From Akkermansia sp. (GTDB lineage Bacteria; Verrucomicrobiota; Verrucomicrobiia; Verrucomicrobiales; Akkermansiaceae): a stretch of DNA of 64,000 bases. Below, in pieces: positions 23,960-33,509 of this stretch. The first letter of the stretch is position 1. Each line of letters begins with the position of its first letter. The notes beneath the pieces are model-generated. The model saw only the letters and a program-made list of their open reading frames with translations, searched no databases and was not told the origin of the DNA. A program made the position numbers and the translations under genes. The DNA lies in NCBI GenBank assembly GCA_022787425.1, contig JALFWB010000031.1, positions 62,001 to 126,000 on the forward strand. Reading direction: 5' to 3'.

Positions 23960-26836
23960 ATGGAATTAGTAACCAACTATCAGGCAAAATATTTTGCTCA
24001 CCTGCTTACAAGAGAAGGTGGCCAAGGCGTAGAGCGTTTGACTCAGTCTCTGCTCAATGCTTCCGTTGATTTGAATCCGCATCAGGTAGAGGCAGCCTTA
24101 TTCGCCCTACGTTCCCCCATCTCAAAAGGCGTACTACTGGCCGACGAAGTGGGATTGGGTAAAACCATTGAAGCAGGGCTGGTTCTTTGTCAGCTCTGGG
24201 CAGAGAAGCAACGAAATCTGCTCATTATTTGTCCCGCTTCTCTGCGGAAACAGTGGCAATGTGAACTTGAGAGCAAGTTCAACTTACCTGTTCAGATCGT
24301 GGATGCTAAATCCGCTCGTGAGTTGGCTAAACAGGGCTTGGCGAACCCGTTTGAGGGCAAGTTCATCAGCATATCGTCGTTCCAGTATGCGGCGCGTATG
24401 AGTGAGCAACTGCGGGTTGTTAGCTGGAATTGTGTCGTTATCGATGAGGCACACAAGCTGCGCAATGCTTACCGTGAAGCGAACCGGGTCGGTCAGGCCT
24501 TGCGTTGGGCTTTATCGGATAGGCGCAAGCTATTGCTGACGGCAACGCCTCTACAGAATTCTCTGAATGAGTTGTACGGCATATCCACCTTGCTGGATGA
24601 TACACTCTTCGGAGACCTTCCCAGTTTCCGCACTCGTTATGCAAACACCGGCGGAGACCGCGAGGGATTGCGTCAAAGACTCAGGGATTTCTGTTGGCGT
24701 ACGCTGCGTAGGGATGTCCGCGCATTTGTTCGCTATACGGACCGAATTCCCATCACGCAGACTTTCGAATCCTCGGACAGGGAACATCAACTTTATGAAG
24801 ATGTTTCCGCTTACTTGCAAGATCAAACCTCCTATGCATTCCCTCCGCGGCAACGCACCATGCTTACACTGGTTGTTCGCAAGGTCATGGCCTCATCAAC
24901 AACGGCTTTAATCGGTACATTGCAAAGCATTTTGTCCCGTTTGCTTTCGCTAAAGAGCGGACTTGATAGAAATAATCAACAGTTGTTGGAGCGCATCTTC
25001 GAGGACGATCCTGATATCTTGGAGGAATTGGCAGCTGCAGAGGAAGAAGATGATGTCAGCGAAGTGGTAACCGACACCGATGCCGAAGAACGCCCGATTG
25101 ATCTGTCAAAACTACAGGAGGAAATACAGCTTGTGCAAAGCTTCATTCGCAGGGGGCAAGCAATCGGAGCAGATACCAAAACAACGCAACTTCTCGTTGC
25201 GTTGAAAGTCGGCTGGGATAAGTTGCAGGAGTTGGGAGCAGAACAAAAAGCTGTTATCTTCACGGAATCCCGCCGGTCCATGCTTTTCCTGAGGGATTTC
25301 TTGGAGGGCAACGGTTATGCCGGGCAGGTTGTGTGTTTCTCCGGTGGCGGCAAGCAGGATCCCACGTCAGAGGCCATCTATCAGGATTATAAGGCAGATC
25401 ACCCGGATGATCCCTCTTCCAAGCCTATCATGATGCGTCACGCTTTGATTGAAGCCTTCAGGAACAAGTCCAAAATCCTCATTGCTACAGAAGCCGGGGC
25501 TGAGGGTATTAACCTCCAATTCTGTTCCATGGTCGTAAACTACGATCTACCGTGGAATCCCCAGCGTGTCGAGCAACGCATTGGACGCTGCCATCGTTAT
25601 GGTCAGCAACATGATGTCGTTGTCATCAATTTCTGCAATACACGCAATGCGGCAGACGTGCGCGTATTCGAGCTTCTGCGTGACAAGTTCAACCTGTTTG
25701 AGGGTATTTTCGGAGCCTCCAATGATGTGCTTGGGTGCATCGACCAATCCGGGCAATCTTTTGAACGCCGCATTCATGAAATCCTCCGCCTCTGCCGCAC
25801 TCCGCAGGAAATTCAAGCAGCATTCGATAAGTTGCAGGAGGAATTACAGGAACAAATCGCAGCGCAACGCGCAGCAACCTGCAAGGCAATTATCGAAAAT
25901 CTTGATGAAGATGTGCGAGAACACCTCAGGATTGACCCGGAATATGCGGGGCAATATCTCTCAAAGGGAGAAAAGCAGTTTATTGAACTTACCGAAAAAG
26001 TGCTGGCAAACCGTGCCACGTTTTATCCGGAAACCAAGACCTTCGTACTGTCGGATCCGCCCTTGCCGGATATTCGAGCCGGTCGATATTCCTATGATAG
26101 AAAGGAAAACAGCGGCGAGCTGCTTCCCTATCGCCCCAATTCTCCTTTGGGTGAATGGGTGCTTGACGAAGCAAAAAAATTGGATACACCTTACGCACAG
26201 GTCACTTTCGATATTTCATCCTACCAAGGAAGGATTTCTGTTGTTGAACAGCTGAAGGGTAAAAGTGGGTATCTGCGCCTGGACCGGCTGGTGCTGAAAA
26301 GTATCGATGCGCAGGAATTCCTGCTGTTTTCTGCACTGACAGATGATGGCTCAGTCGTTGAGGCAGAAACCATCGCCAAGCTGTTCGATATTTCCGCCAC
26401 AGATTGCGATTTCTCGTTGTCTATACCCGATGCCCTGTCCTCTCGCTTGGCCGCCAACGCAAGTCAATACGCTAAGGCCACCGCAAACAGAGTGGGTGAA
26501 GCCAATAATGCACATTATATTCAGGCTACGGAAAGGCTGAACCGCTGGAGTGACGACCAAATTGCTGCCGCTACACATAAGGTCGAGGTATTGAAAGCCA
26601 AGAAGCTGGAAATTGAACGGGGTATTCGCCATGCACAAACGCTGGACGAACAAGAACCCCTGCAAAGGGAACTCGATAAGATGCGCCGGGAGATTCGTAA
26701 AGCTCGCCACGAAATCGATGATGTCGAGGACGAAACCGATGCAAAACGCAACCAACTGTTGGATTCTTTGCAGCGCAAGCTTGTTCCGGAGATCTCCCGG
26801 GAAACTCTTTTTACCATCCATTGGAGCATTATTTAA
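23960..26836 (+). CDS. SNF2-family helicase/translocase of a restriction-like defence operon
   Basis: A 958-aa SF2 ATPase from ATG 23960. It starts NYQAKYFAHLLTREGG and soon reaches the nucleotide-binding LADEVGLGKTIEAGLVL (Asp62 onward), then PASLRKQW (motif Ia region), DEAH box at 162-165, and LTATPLQNS (motif III). The helicase C domain has LIATEAGAEGINLQFC and the motif VI region QRVEQRIGRCHRYGQ near residue 535. The last 110 residues are a charged coiled coil (about 850-945). Family members resemble the DISARM DrmD helicase and stand-alone SNF2 proteins beside methylases. It is the first gene of an operon with mod and res (11- and 4-base gaps). The role, probably DNA translocation or recognition of invading DNA, is inferred. 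Confidence 0.85.
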   Translation: MELVTNYQAKYFAHLLTREGGQGVERLTQSLLNASVDLNPHQVEAALFALRSPISKGVLLADEVGLGKTIEAGLVLCQLWAEKQRNLLIICPASLRKQWQCELESKFNLPVQIVDAKSARELAKQGLANPFEGKFISISSFQYAARMSEQLRVVSWNCVVIDEAHKLRNAYREANRVGQALRWALSDRRKLLLTATPLQNSLNELYGISTLLDDTLFGDLPSFRTRYANTGGDREGLRQRLRDFCWRTLRRDVRAFVRYTDRIPITQTFESSDREHQLYEDVSAYLQDQTSYAFPPRQRTMLTLVVRKVMASSTTALIGTLQSILSRLLSLKSGLDRNNQQLLERIFEDDPDILEELAAAEEEDDVSEVVTDTDAEERPIDLSKLQEEIQLVQSFIRRGQAIGADTKTTQLLVALKVGWDKLQELGAEQKAVIFTESRRSMLFLRDFLEGNGYAGQVVCFSGGGKQDPTSEAIYQDYKADHPDDPSSKPIMMRHALIEAFRNKSKILIATEAGAEGINLQFCSMVVNYDLPWNPQRVEQRIGRCHRYGQQHDVVVINFCNTRNAADVRVFELLRDKFNLFEGIFGASNDVLGCIDQSGQSFERRIHEILRLCRTPQEIQAAFDKLQEELQEQIAAQRAATCKAIIENLDEDVREHLRIDPEYAGQYLSKGEKQFIELTEKVLANRATFYPETKTFVLSDPPLPDIRAGRYSYDRKENSGELLPYRPNSPLGEWVLDEAKKLDTPYAQVTFDISSYQGRISVVEQLKGKSGYLRLDRLVLKSIDAQEFLLFSALTDDGSVVEAETIAKLFDISATDCDFSLSIPDALSSRLAANASQYAKATANRVGEANNAHYIQATERLNRWSDDQIAAATHKVEVLKAKKLEIERGIRHAQTLDEQEPLQRELDKMRREIRKARHEIDDVEDETDAKRNQLLDSLQRKLVPEISRETLFTIHWSII

Positions 26837-26847
26837 AACCACACACC

Positions 26848-29766
26848 ATGTCACCTCAGTTTACCTCTCTCGTTGAAAAGCTCAAGGAAATCTTCCAGAT
26901 GGATAAGCCGGAACTCGATTTCGGCATCTATCGGATTCTGAATTCCCGCCGTAAGCAAATCCGGAATTTCTTGGATGAGCAGCTTGCTGATAAAGTTCAG
27001 ACTGCACTTTCAGGCAACGCCGCCGCAGAGAACGAAGTATACTCGCATCTGCTGACCTTCTTCAGCCGCTACTACGACAAGGGGGACTTCATCTCCCTGC
27101 GCCGCTACAAGGGCGATACCTATGCTATCCCCTACAATGGAGAAGAGGTAAAGCTGCATTGGGCAAATGCTGATCAGTATTATGTCAAGTCCGGAGAAAA
27201 TTTCACTCATTATGATTTTTCCCTCCCGAATGGTGCAAAAGTCCATTTCCGTCTGGTCTCTGCAGATCTGACAAAGGACAACATCAAAGATAATGATGCA
27301 GTCCGCTGCTTTGTCCTATGGGATCCGGCTGAGGCGGAAGGTGAAGAACCGGGAACATATCCGGCAACATTTCTTGAGGAAAAGGGGGGGGAGTTGTACG
27401 TCTACTTCCAGTACCGTCGTTTCAAAAAAAAGGGAAAAAAGGTGGAACAAGCAGAGGCGTCGGTTCAAGCAGAGGTGTCGCGTCAAGCAAAGAAGTCGCT
27501 TCAAGCAGAGAAGTCGGATGCTGCAGCAACAGCATTCCTTGCGGAGCTTAAGGCGGATGTGAAATTGCTTGACCGCTTTTCTCAATTGGATTCCCCTGCG
27601 CCTACCAAGGCGGACCCAAAAAGAAATCTGTTCCGTAAGTATCTGGATGCCTATACCGCGAAGAATACCAGCGATTATTTCATCCACAAGGATCTCAAGG
27701 GCTTTCTCACACGCGAGCTTGATTTCTATATTAAGAACGAAATGATGCATCTGGATGACATCCAAAATGCCTCCTCGTTTTCACAGATAGAAAAGAATCT
27801 GCGCACGATTCAGGCAGTTCGTGCTATAGCTTCGGAATTGATTGATTTCATGGCACAAATCGAAAACTTCCAAAAGAAGCTTTGGCTCAAGAAGAAGTTT
27901 GTGGTGCAGTGTGATTATTGCCTCACGATGGATTTGGTGCCCAAGGAGCTCCATGCTGAGGTATTGGATAATCCGAAGCAACAGGAAGAATGGATCAAAC
28001 TCAATACCACAGAAGGCTCATTGATTACCGATGCTCGCATGATCGACACCAAATTCTTCGATGAATCTTTCAAGGCCCGTCTCCTAGCATCCATCGATCA
28101 TCTGGATGAATGTTGTGATGGGTTGTTAATTCATTCAGAAAACTATGGTGCCTTGCGTCTCATCAAAACCAAATACGAACGCAAGGTCGATGCTATCTAT
28201 CTTGATCCTCCATACAATACAGGAAACGATAATAATTTCTTATATAAAGACAATTATCAGCACTCGTCATGGTTATCATGCATGAGCGACCGAGTACAAG
28301 TCGCATATCATATAATGAGTGATGCTGCCGGCATATGGGTAAGTACAGATGACGGGGAATATTCCGTTCTTAAGGACCTTCTTTCAGATATTTATGGATT
28401 GCAGAATTTTGTCGCGGATGTTATCTGGAATTGTAGAAAGTCTGTATCCAATGATGCCCTTATTTCAACATCTGTCAATCATACAACTTTCTTCACCAAG
28501 AATAAAAAGCACTTGGATGCAAACAAAACGACATTTCGCCTAAAAGAAGATAAGAAGGGGTTTGCAAATCCTGATAAGGATATAAGAGGGCCTTGGAAAT
28601 TAGATCCACTTGACGCTCCCAACGAAAGGAAAAATTTAAGTTACCCAATAATCAATCCAGAGAATGGGAAAACCTTTTATCCCCCAGCAGGAAGATGTTG
28701 GCGATTTGAAGAGCAAGAGACGTTGCGATACTTGTCTGAGGGGCGTATATTATTTGGAAAAACAGGAAAAGGAAAACCAGGATTCAAACGATTCTTATCC
28801 GAAGCCATTTCTAAAGGGAAAGTTGCCACAACACTGTGGGATGATGTAAAAACAACAACATCGGCGACCAAAATGTTGCTTGATATGTTTAGTGACAGTA
28901 TTCCCAAAACATCTATCGATTCCATAAAACCCAAGCCCACAGAGCTTGTTGAGAAAATTGTGACCTTGTGCAGTAACAGTTGTGGGCTCACAGTAGATTT
29001 CTTCGCAGGTTCCGGCACTACAGGTCACGCTGTTATCAATATGAATCGAGAAGATGGAGGGGATCGCAAATATATATTGGTTGAAATGGGAGACCATTTT
29101 GACACTGTTCTCATGCCCAGGATCAAAAAGGTAGTATATTCTCCTGAGTGGAAAAACGGCAAGCCAGTAACATGCGACAAAGGCATCTCCCATTGCTTCA
29201 AATACATGTCACTGGAGAGCTACGAAGATACCCTAAACAATATCGAGCTGCAGGAAGCCGGTGGAGGAGACATGTTTGATGCCCTCATGCAGGAGGAGTA
29301 TCTGCTCAAATACATGCTGGACATAGAAAGCAGGGGCTCCATTATCAGCACAGATTCATTCCACAAGCCTTTCGATTATAAGCTGAAAATTGCAGCGGAT
29401 TCCAGCGGGGCAAGCGAAATGCGCAAGGTGGACTTGGTGGAAACCTTTAATTACCTGCTTGGACTTCACGTTGAAACGCAGGAACGCCATGTGGATAAAG
29501 GGTACATTATGGTCGAGGGGCGACTCAAGAATGATGACCGCATACTCATTGTATGGCGAGACTGCGACACAATAGATTCGGCAGAGCTGAACGACTTACT
29601 GAATAAGAAAGATATACACCCCGGTGACAGAGAGTTTGATTACATTTACGTCAATGGAGACCACAGCATCGCCAACAAGAAGTTGGGGAACGATGACAAT
29701 GGGCCTGAATTGAAGGTACGCTCCATTGAGGAAGAATTCTTGACACGCATGTTCGAGGAAGAATAA
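26848..29766 (+). CDS. Type III-like adenine-specific DNA methyltransferase (Mod)
   Basis: A 972-aa beta-class amino-methyltransferase that should modify host DNA within this operon. Motif IV is IYLDPPYNTGNDNNF (Asp453) and motif I is VDFFAGSGTTGHAV (Phe719). DPPY before FxGxG is the order of type III Mod proteins, and the roughly 265 residues between them are the target-recognition region. The N-terminal 400 residues are an extended helical module. It includes four 18-base in-frame repeats (27448-27519) coding QAE(A/V/K)S-type units, preceded by a G8 tract (27384-27391) and an A8 tract (27424-27431). Codon use turns AT-rich between motifs IV and I. At 972 aa it is larger than classical Mod (about 650). 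Confidence 0.88.
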   Translation: MSPQFTSLVEKLKEIFQMDKPELDFGIYRILNSRRKQIRNFLDEQLADKVQTALSGNAAAENEVYSHLLTFFSRYYDKGDFISLRRYKGDTYAIPYNGEEVKLHWANADQYYVKSGENFTHYDFSLPNGAKVHFRLVSADLTKDNIKDNDAVRCFVLWDPAEAEGEEPGTYPATFLEEKGGELYVYFQYRRFKKKGKKVEQAEASVQAEVSRQAKKSLQAEKSDAAATAFLAELKADVKLLDRFSQLDSPAPTKADPKRNLFRKYLDAYTAKNTSDYFIHKDLKGFLTRELDFYIKNEMMHLDDIQNASSFSQIEKNLRTIQAVRAIASELIDFMAQIENFQKKLWLKKKFVVQCDYCLTMDLVPKELHAEVLDNPKQQEEWIKLNTTEGSLITDARMIDTKFFDESFKARLLASIDHLDECCDGLLIHSENYGALRLIKTKYERKVDAIYLDPPYNTGNDNNFLYKDNYQHSSWLSCMSDRVQVAYHIMSDAAGIWVSTDDGEYSVLKDLLSDIYGLQNFVADVIWNCRKSVSNDALISTSVNHTTFFTKNKKHLDANKTTFRLKEDKKGFANPDKDIRGPWKLDPLDAPNERKNLSYPIINPENGKTFYPPAGRCWRFEEQETLRYLSEGRILFGKTGKGKPGFKRFLSEAISKGKVATTLWDDVKTTTSATKMLLDMFSDSIPKTSIDSIKPKPTELVEKIVTLCSNSCGLTVDFFAGSGTTGHAVINMNREDGGDRKYILVEMGDHFDTVLMPRIKKVVYSPEWKNGKPVTCDKGISHCFKYMSLESYEDTLNNIELQEAGGGDMFDALMQEEYLLKYMLDIESRGSIISTDSFHKPFDYKLKIAADSSGASEMRKVDLVETFNYLLGLHVETQERHVDKGYIMVEGRLKNDDRILIVWRDCDTIDSAELNDLLNKKDIHPGDREFDYIYVNGDHSIANKKLGNDDNGPELKVRSIEEEFLTRMFEEE
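27384..27391 (+). repeat. G8 homopolymer inside mod
   Basis: Eight consecutive G within codons LEEKGGELY of the methylase. A 1-base slip would shift the frame and truncate Mod at about residue 180. An A8 run 32 bases on (27424-27431) is a second slip-prone site. Confidence 0.7.
27448..27519 (+). repeat. Four 18-bp tandem repeats inside mod
   Basis: Units start at 27448, 27466, 27484 and 27502. They share CAAGCA(G/A)AG followed by GTCG, each coding six residues beginning QA. Copy-number changes would add or remove six residues without shifting frame. Confidence 0.8.
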
Positions 29767-29770
29767 AGCC

Positions 29771-32700
29771 ATGGCAAGGACAGCGTCAACAAGCAAGCCC
29801 AAACGCAAGGAAGAAAAAGCCGGGAAGATAGGCATGCAGCAGTTCCACGGCATGCTGATACTGGCACAATGGGCGCGGAGTTTCTTCCGGGATAGCGATT
29901 TCCGCATCCTACAACGTGCATTGAACCGGAAAGAACTGGAGGGAATCAACCCCAAAACTGGTCAAACACGCTTTTTCCATGAGCTGATGGATAGCACCTT
30001 GTTCAACATGAACAGGATAGATCAGGATGCCTTTAGCTGCTACGACAAGAACATTGTACGCCATTGGAACAGAATAACGGAGCGGCGCAATCAGGAAGAA
30101 GGGAAGATATTGGGAATGAAATACTTCCAATATCTCAGTCTGCTGGTGACGGAGCTTTATCTGGATTGGCTCTTCAACCACCCGACGGAATTGCTGTCCG
30201 AATTAAACAATCTAGTAAAAGAGTACAATAAGGCTAACCCGAGGAATCGGATCAGGGCGTACAAGGGCGCCCCTGCAGATACTCCAATATTTACGGAAGA
30301 AACGCTACGCAAGATATCCTATTGGGAAGCTACAGGCGCAGGGAAGACCCTAGTGATGCATGTAAACCTGTTGCAGTATTTAGAGTATGCAGGCAAAGCC
30401 GAAAAACAGCCGGACAGAATCATTCTCCTGACACCCAATGAGGGCTTGTCGCAACAGCATGTAGAAGAATTCGCCTTATCCAGCATTTCTGCGGAATTGA
30501 TGAGTGAGATGGGCTTGTTCCGCCCCCAAGGCATCGAGACCGCTTATGTTGTAGACTCCGGAAAGCTGATATCCGACACTTCTAGCAAAAAGAAGGGAGA
30601 AAAGAGCTTTTATGCCCAAAGTTTTGAAGGCAACAATCTTGTGCTGGTGGACGAGGGGCACCACGGCAGCTCCAAAGAAGACGGCGAACACCGAAGATCC
30701 CGTGAACTATTGTGCAGAAATGGCTTCTCATTTGAATACTCAGCCACTTTGGGACAAGCCGTTGCGAGGGAACAGACCAAAGAGCTGAAAAACGAATACG
30801 CTAAAAGCATCCTGTTTGATTATTCGTACCGCTTTTTCTATGAAGATGGTTACGGAAAGGAGTCTTTTATACTCAATTTGAAAGACGATAACAATGAGGA
30901 GCACTTATTCCGCTATCTGTGCGCTAATTTGCTGAGCTATTATCAGCAGCACTATTTATTTGCGAAGAATGAGGCTGTTATGCAACGTTTTCGCATAGCC
31001 AAACCCCTGTGCATCTTTGTGGGTAATACCGTCAACACTGAGGCCTCCGATGTACAACGAGTAGTTGAATTCTATGCAAAGGTGTTGAATGAGAGAAAGC
31101 ATGTAGAGGAGATTTTCCAAGACTTGGTGCGCAATGAGGATATACTCAGAATGGGGACCAGCAATCCCATACAGGGACGCTATAAGCCGCTTATGGGGCG
31201 CAGCGAAGCGGAGATATACGAGGACATGTTGCACAGAGTGTTCAATGCCGACCACACTGCCCCGCTTAAGGTTTGCTTGTCGAAAGGAAGCGGTGAGATA
31301 ACTTTGTCCGTAGGAGAAAGCGAACCATTCGGATTGGTTACAGTCGGTGATGCCTCAAAGCTTGTCGATGCCTTGGAACAAAATGCAGCCGAGCGTGAGC
31401 TGCACTATGTGGTTCAGAGACACGACTTCAGCGAAGAATACTTCATGAACATCAACAAGGAAAACAGTACGATTTCCTTGCTGATCGGATCAAGAAAATT
31501 TAATGAAGGATGGTCAAGCTGGCGTGTATCTGCCATGGGCTTATTGAACGTGGGGGTTAGGGAAGGCCCGCAGATTATTCAGCTATTCGGCCGTGGAATA
31601 CGATTGCGCGGCCACGATTTCTCATTGAAGCGTTCTACCCTCACAGAGCGACAGGTTCACGCAAAGGACGCATTTTTGGAGTATTTGGAGACGCTGCAGA
31701 TATTCGGTGTACGTGCCGATTACATGGCCAATTTCAAGACTTATCTGGAAAATGAGGGAGTGCATACACTCGACCAAGTACTGACTCTGCAATTTCCGAT
31801 TCGCAAAAACAGCTTCCCAGCCGACGGCTTGATGGTACCGCAAATCAAGGATGGTTACCGACTCAATCAGGCCAAAGGCTTCAAGAGTCAGAAAGCCACT
31901 TTGTTTGAATTACCTCACGGGTACGAAGATAAAATCAAACGCATCGAAGTGACGTATGATGATTTTGCCTATGTGCAGATGATGCGTACAGATAATGAAC
32001 CCTCGGAAACCAGCACAGCCATTGATTTGGGTGTTAAGCTGGATGCACGAGCATTACCCTATTTTGATTGGGATGGTATCTATCGAGAACTTCAGAAAGA
32101 GAAAGCGCTATGCGGATATTGGAATCTCGCCATCAGCAAACAGAAGCTGATAGAATTCGCATACACCGAGAACGGCTGGTACAGATTGCGAACCAGAAAG
32201 GAGGATGTCACCTTTGACTCATTCGGTAAATTGTCCAACATAGAACGCCTATTCCGTGTCCTCATACTTTCCTATATGGAGCAATTCTACAAAAGATTGC
32301 AAACCGCGTATGAAGATGAACACCGGGAAATGCGGCCTTTGAATGGAGACTGGATACCGGATGAATATGTGTTTGAAATCGAAAACACTGATGAGGGACG
32401 CTTGTGGAATGAGAATCTGCAAAAGCTCCAGGAAATTATCAAAAAAGAGGAGGTGCCTTTCAGGGAAGTGAATCAGTGGATGCAAGAGGTTCCCGGTTTT
32501 ATGGTTATAGCGTTCAAGCAGCACCTGTATTCCCCTTTGTTCTATGTTTCGAACAGGGGCTCCCTGCCCTTTACCTACAAACCGATCTCCCTCGGCGCCG
32601 CAAGCGAAGAGCAGTTTGTCCGGGATCTGCAAACGTTTTACAACTCACCTGCCGGAAAAGAGTATTTTGAAAATATCGATTTGTACCTGATGCGAAATGC

Positions 32701-33064
32701 TGCCAACAAGTTGAAAGGCATAGGATTTGCACAAGCCGGAAACTTCTATCCCGACTTCATGATGTGGATTATTGACAAAACCACCAAGCAACAATACCTT
32801 ACATTCATTGATCCTAAGGGCTTGCGCAATGTTCCCTTCACCAGCCCCAAATTAAACTTTGCCGAAGAAATTAAGGCATTGCAGAAGGTCGTGAATCAGA
32901 ATTGTGACAATCCGATTATCCTCAATTCCGTTATCTTGTCCTCGACACCATATTCGGATGAAATCCTTAAACAACACACCCATGAAGAATATGATTCCAA
33001 GCATATCCTCTTCTTAGACGAGGACTATTTGCCCAAGCTGTTCAAATTCGCTCGCAAGGAATAG
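29771..33064 (+). CDS. Type III restriction-like helicase-nuclease (Res)
   Basis: A 1097-aa SF2 helicase joined to a nuclease. A basic N-terminal tail leads to the helicase core: Walker A EATGAGKTLVMHVN (187-193), Walker B VLVDEGHHGSS (Asp294), SATLGQAVA (motif III) and motif VI IIQLFGRGIRLRG (about 601-613). The C-terminal domain holds a PD-(D/E)xK nuclease pattern: FYPDFMMW with Asp995, then FIDPKGL with Asp1014 and Lys1016. No stop or frameshift interrupts it. It begins 4 bases after mod, so the two are translationally linked. Together they look like a type III-type restriction-modification pair with an added SNF2 partner. ATP-dependent cleavage of unmodified DNA is the expected activity. 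Confidence 0.88.
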   Translation: MARTASTSKPKRKEEKAGKIGMQQFHGMLILAQWARSFFRDSDFRILQRALNRKELEGINPKTGQTRFFHELMDSTLFNMNRIDQDAFSCYDKNIVRHWNRITERRNQEEGKILGMKYFQYLSLLVTELYLDWLFNHPTELLSELNNLVKEYNKANPRNRIRAYKGAPADTPIFTEETLRKISYWEATGAGKTLVMHVNLLQYLEYAGKAEKQPDRIILLTPNEGLSQQHVEEFALSSISAELMSEMGLFRPQGIETAYVVDSGKLISDTSSKKKGEKSFYAQSFEGNNLVLVDEGHHGSSKEDGEHRRSRELLCRNGFSFEYSATLGQAVAREQTKELKNEYAKSILFDYSYRFFYEDGYGKESFILNLKDDNNEEHLFRYLCANLLSYYQQHYLFAKNEAVMQRFRIAKPLCIFVGNTVNTEASDVQRVVEFYAKVLNERKHVEEIFQDLVRNEDILRMGTSNPIQGRYKPLMGRSEAEIYEDMLHRVFNADHTAPLKVCLSKGSGEITLSVGESEPFGLVTVGDASKLVDALEQNAAERELHYVVQRHDFSEEYFMNINKENSTISLLIGSRKFNEGWSSWRVSAMGLLNVGVREGPQIIQLFGRGIRLRGHDFSLKRSTLTERQVHAKDAFLEYLETLQIFGVRADYMANFKTYLENEGVHTLDQVLTLQFPIRKNSFPADGLMVPQIKDGYRLNQAKGFKSQKATLFELPHGYEDKIKRIEVTYDDFAYVQMMRTDNEPSETSTAIDLGVKLDARALPYFDWDGIYRELQKEKALCGYWNLAISKQKLIEFAYTENGWYRLRTRKEDVTFDSFGKLSNIERLFRVLILSYMEQFYKRLQTAYEDEHREMRPLNGDWIPDEYVFEIENTDEGRLWNENLQKLQEIIKKEEVPFREVNQWMQEVPGFMVIAFKQHLYSPLFYVSNRGSLPFTYKPISLGAASEEQFVRDLQTFYNSPAGKEYFENIDLYLMRNAANKLKGIGFAQAGNFYPDFMMWIIDKTTKQQYLTFIDPKGLRNVPFTSPKLNFAEEIKALQKVVNQNCDNPIILNSVILSSTPYSDEILKQHTHEEYDSKHILFLDEDYLPKLFKFARKE

Positions 33065-33261
33065 GGAGCCATATGGTGGCACCCATTTTCCGGGACATCC
33101 CGAACAAGATACCTTGATTGAGCGCGGACAGGAACGAAGCCGAGGCATCCTTAGCCCGTTCCAATCTGCTACGTGTTTGCTAAAATCATCCTCGTTAATC
33201 CTCCAAGAAAGGCTCGAAAAGAGGCTACCACCTTACATTGCAGGGGCGGGGAAGCGGGGAA

Positions 33262-33294
33262 AGCAAATCCCCCGCAGTGTGGGACCACGGGGGA
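33262..33294 (-). terminator. Possible terminator of tRNA-Lys
   Basis: Seven-base-pair arms (33268-33274 / 33288-33294) are followed on the minus strand by ATTTGCTTT. It lies 8 bases beyond the tRNA 3' end. Stem and T-run are both modest. Confidence 0.4.
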
Positions 33295-33301
33295 AAGATG
33301 C

Positions 33302-33374
33302 TACGCGAACCGGGACTCGAACCCGGGACCAATAGATTAAAAGTCTACTGCTCTACCGACTGAGCTATTCGCGC
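33302..33374 (-). tRNA. tRNA-Lys (anticodon TTT)
   Basis: The 73-base minus-strand gene folds into a complete cloverleaf. It has a 7-bp acceptor stem closed by a G-T pair at 1-72, D-stem GCTC/GAGC, and an anticodon stem of 5 bp (one G-T) around loop CTTTTAA. The TTCGAGT T-loop sits on a perfect CCGGG/CCCGG stem, with discriminator A. CCA is not encoded. A promoter lies 26 bases upstream. The gene sits at the edge of the lower-GC defence block with its 3' end facing res, but no attachment-site repeat was seen. Confidence 0.97.
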
Positions 33375-33400
33375 ACATGGCCGCGAAGCGGCGTGGGTGC

Positions 33401-33429
33401 ATTCTACAACAGATGGGGGAAGATGTCAA
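33401..33429 (-). promoter_or_regulatory. tRNA-Lys promoter
   Basis: On the minus strand TTGACA (33429-33424), a 17-bp spacer and TAGAAT (33406-33401) lie upstream of the tRNA. A small GC hairpin (around 33380-33392) occupies the leader. Confidence 0.8.
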
Positions 33430-33509
33430 GGCAAAATATGACGCAGGCAAAAAAATCAGAAGGCAACTCAGGAGGCATAGCCGGAGAAGCCCGGGGACTA
33501 AATCTGTAA

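Noticed and set aside
27448-27519. CRISPR-like array
   Set aside because: The four 18-bp units are contiguous and in frame within mod, with no spacers and no cas genes in the window. No CRISPR array was seen anywhere.
23960-33064. Canonical DISARM or BREX system
   Set aside because: There is no DrmA/DrmB/DrmC set and no PglZ, BrxC or BrxL gene. Only SNF2, Mod and Res are present.
33114-33335. 73-codon frame between res and tRNA-Lys
   Set aside because: It runs into the tRNA-Lys gene on the other strand (its end reads TRTGTRTRDQ, typical of antisense tRNA) and has no motif or ribosome site.
33302-33374. tRNA-Lys as integration site of the defence island
   Set aside because: The tRNA 3' end does face the island, but there is no integrase gene and no repeat of the tRNA end was found near 23600-23900.
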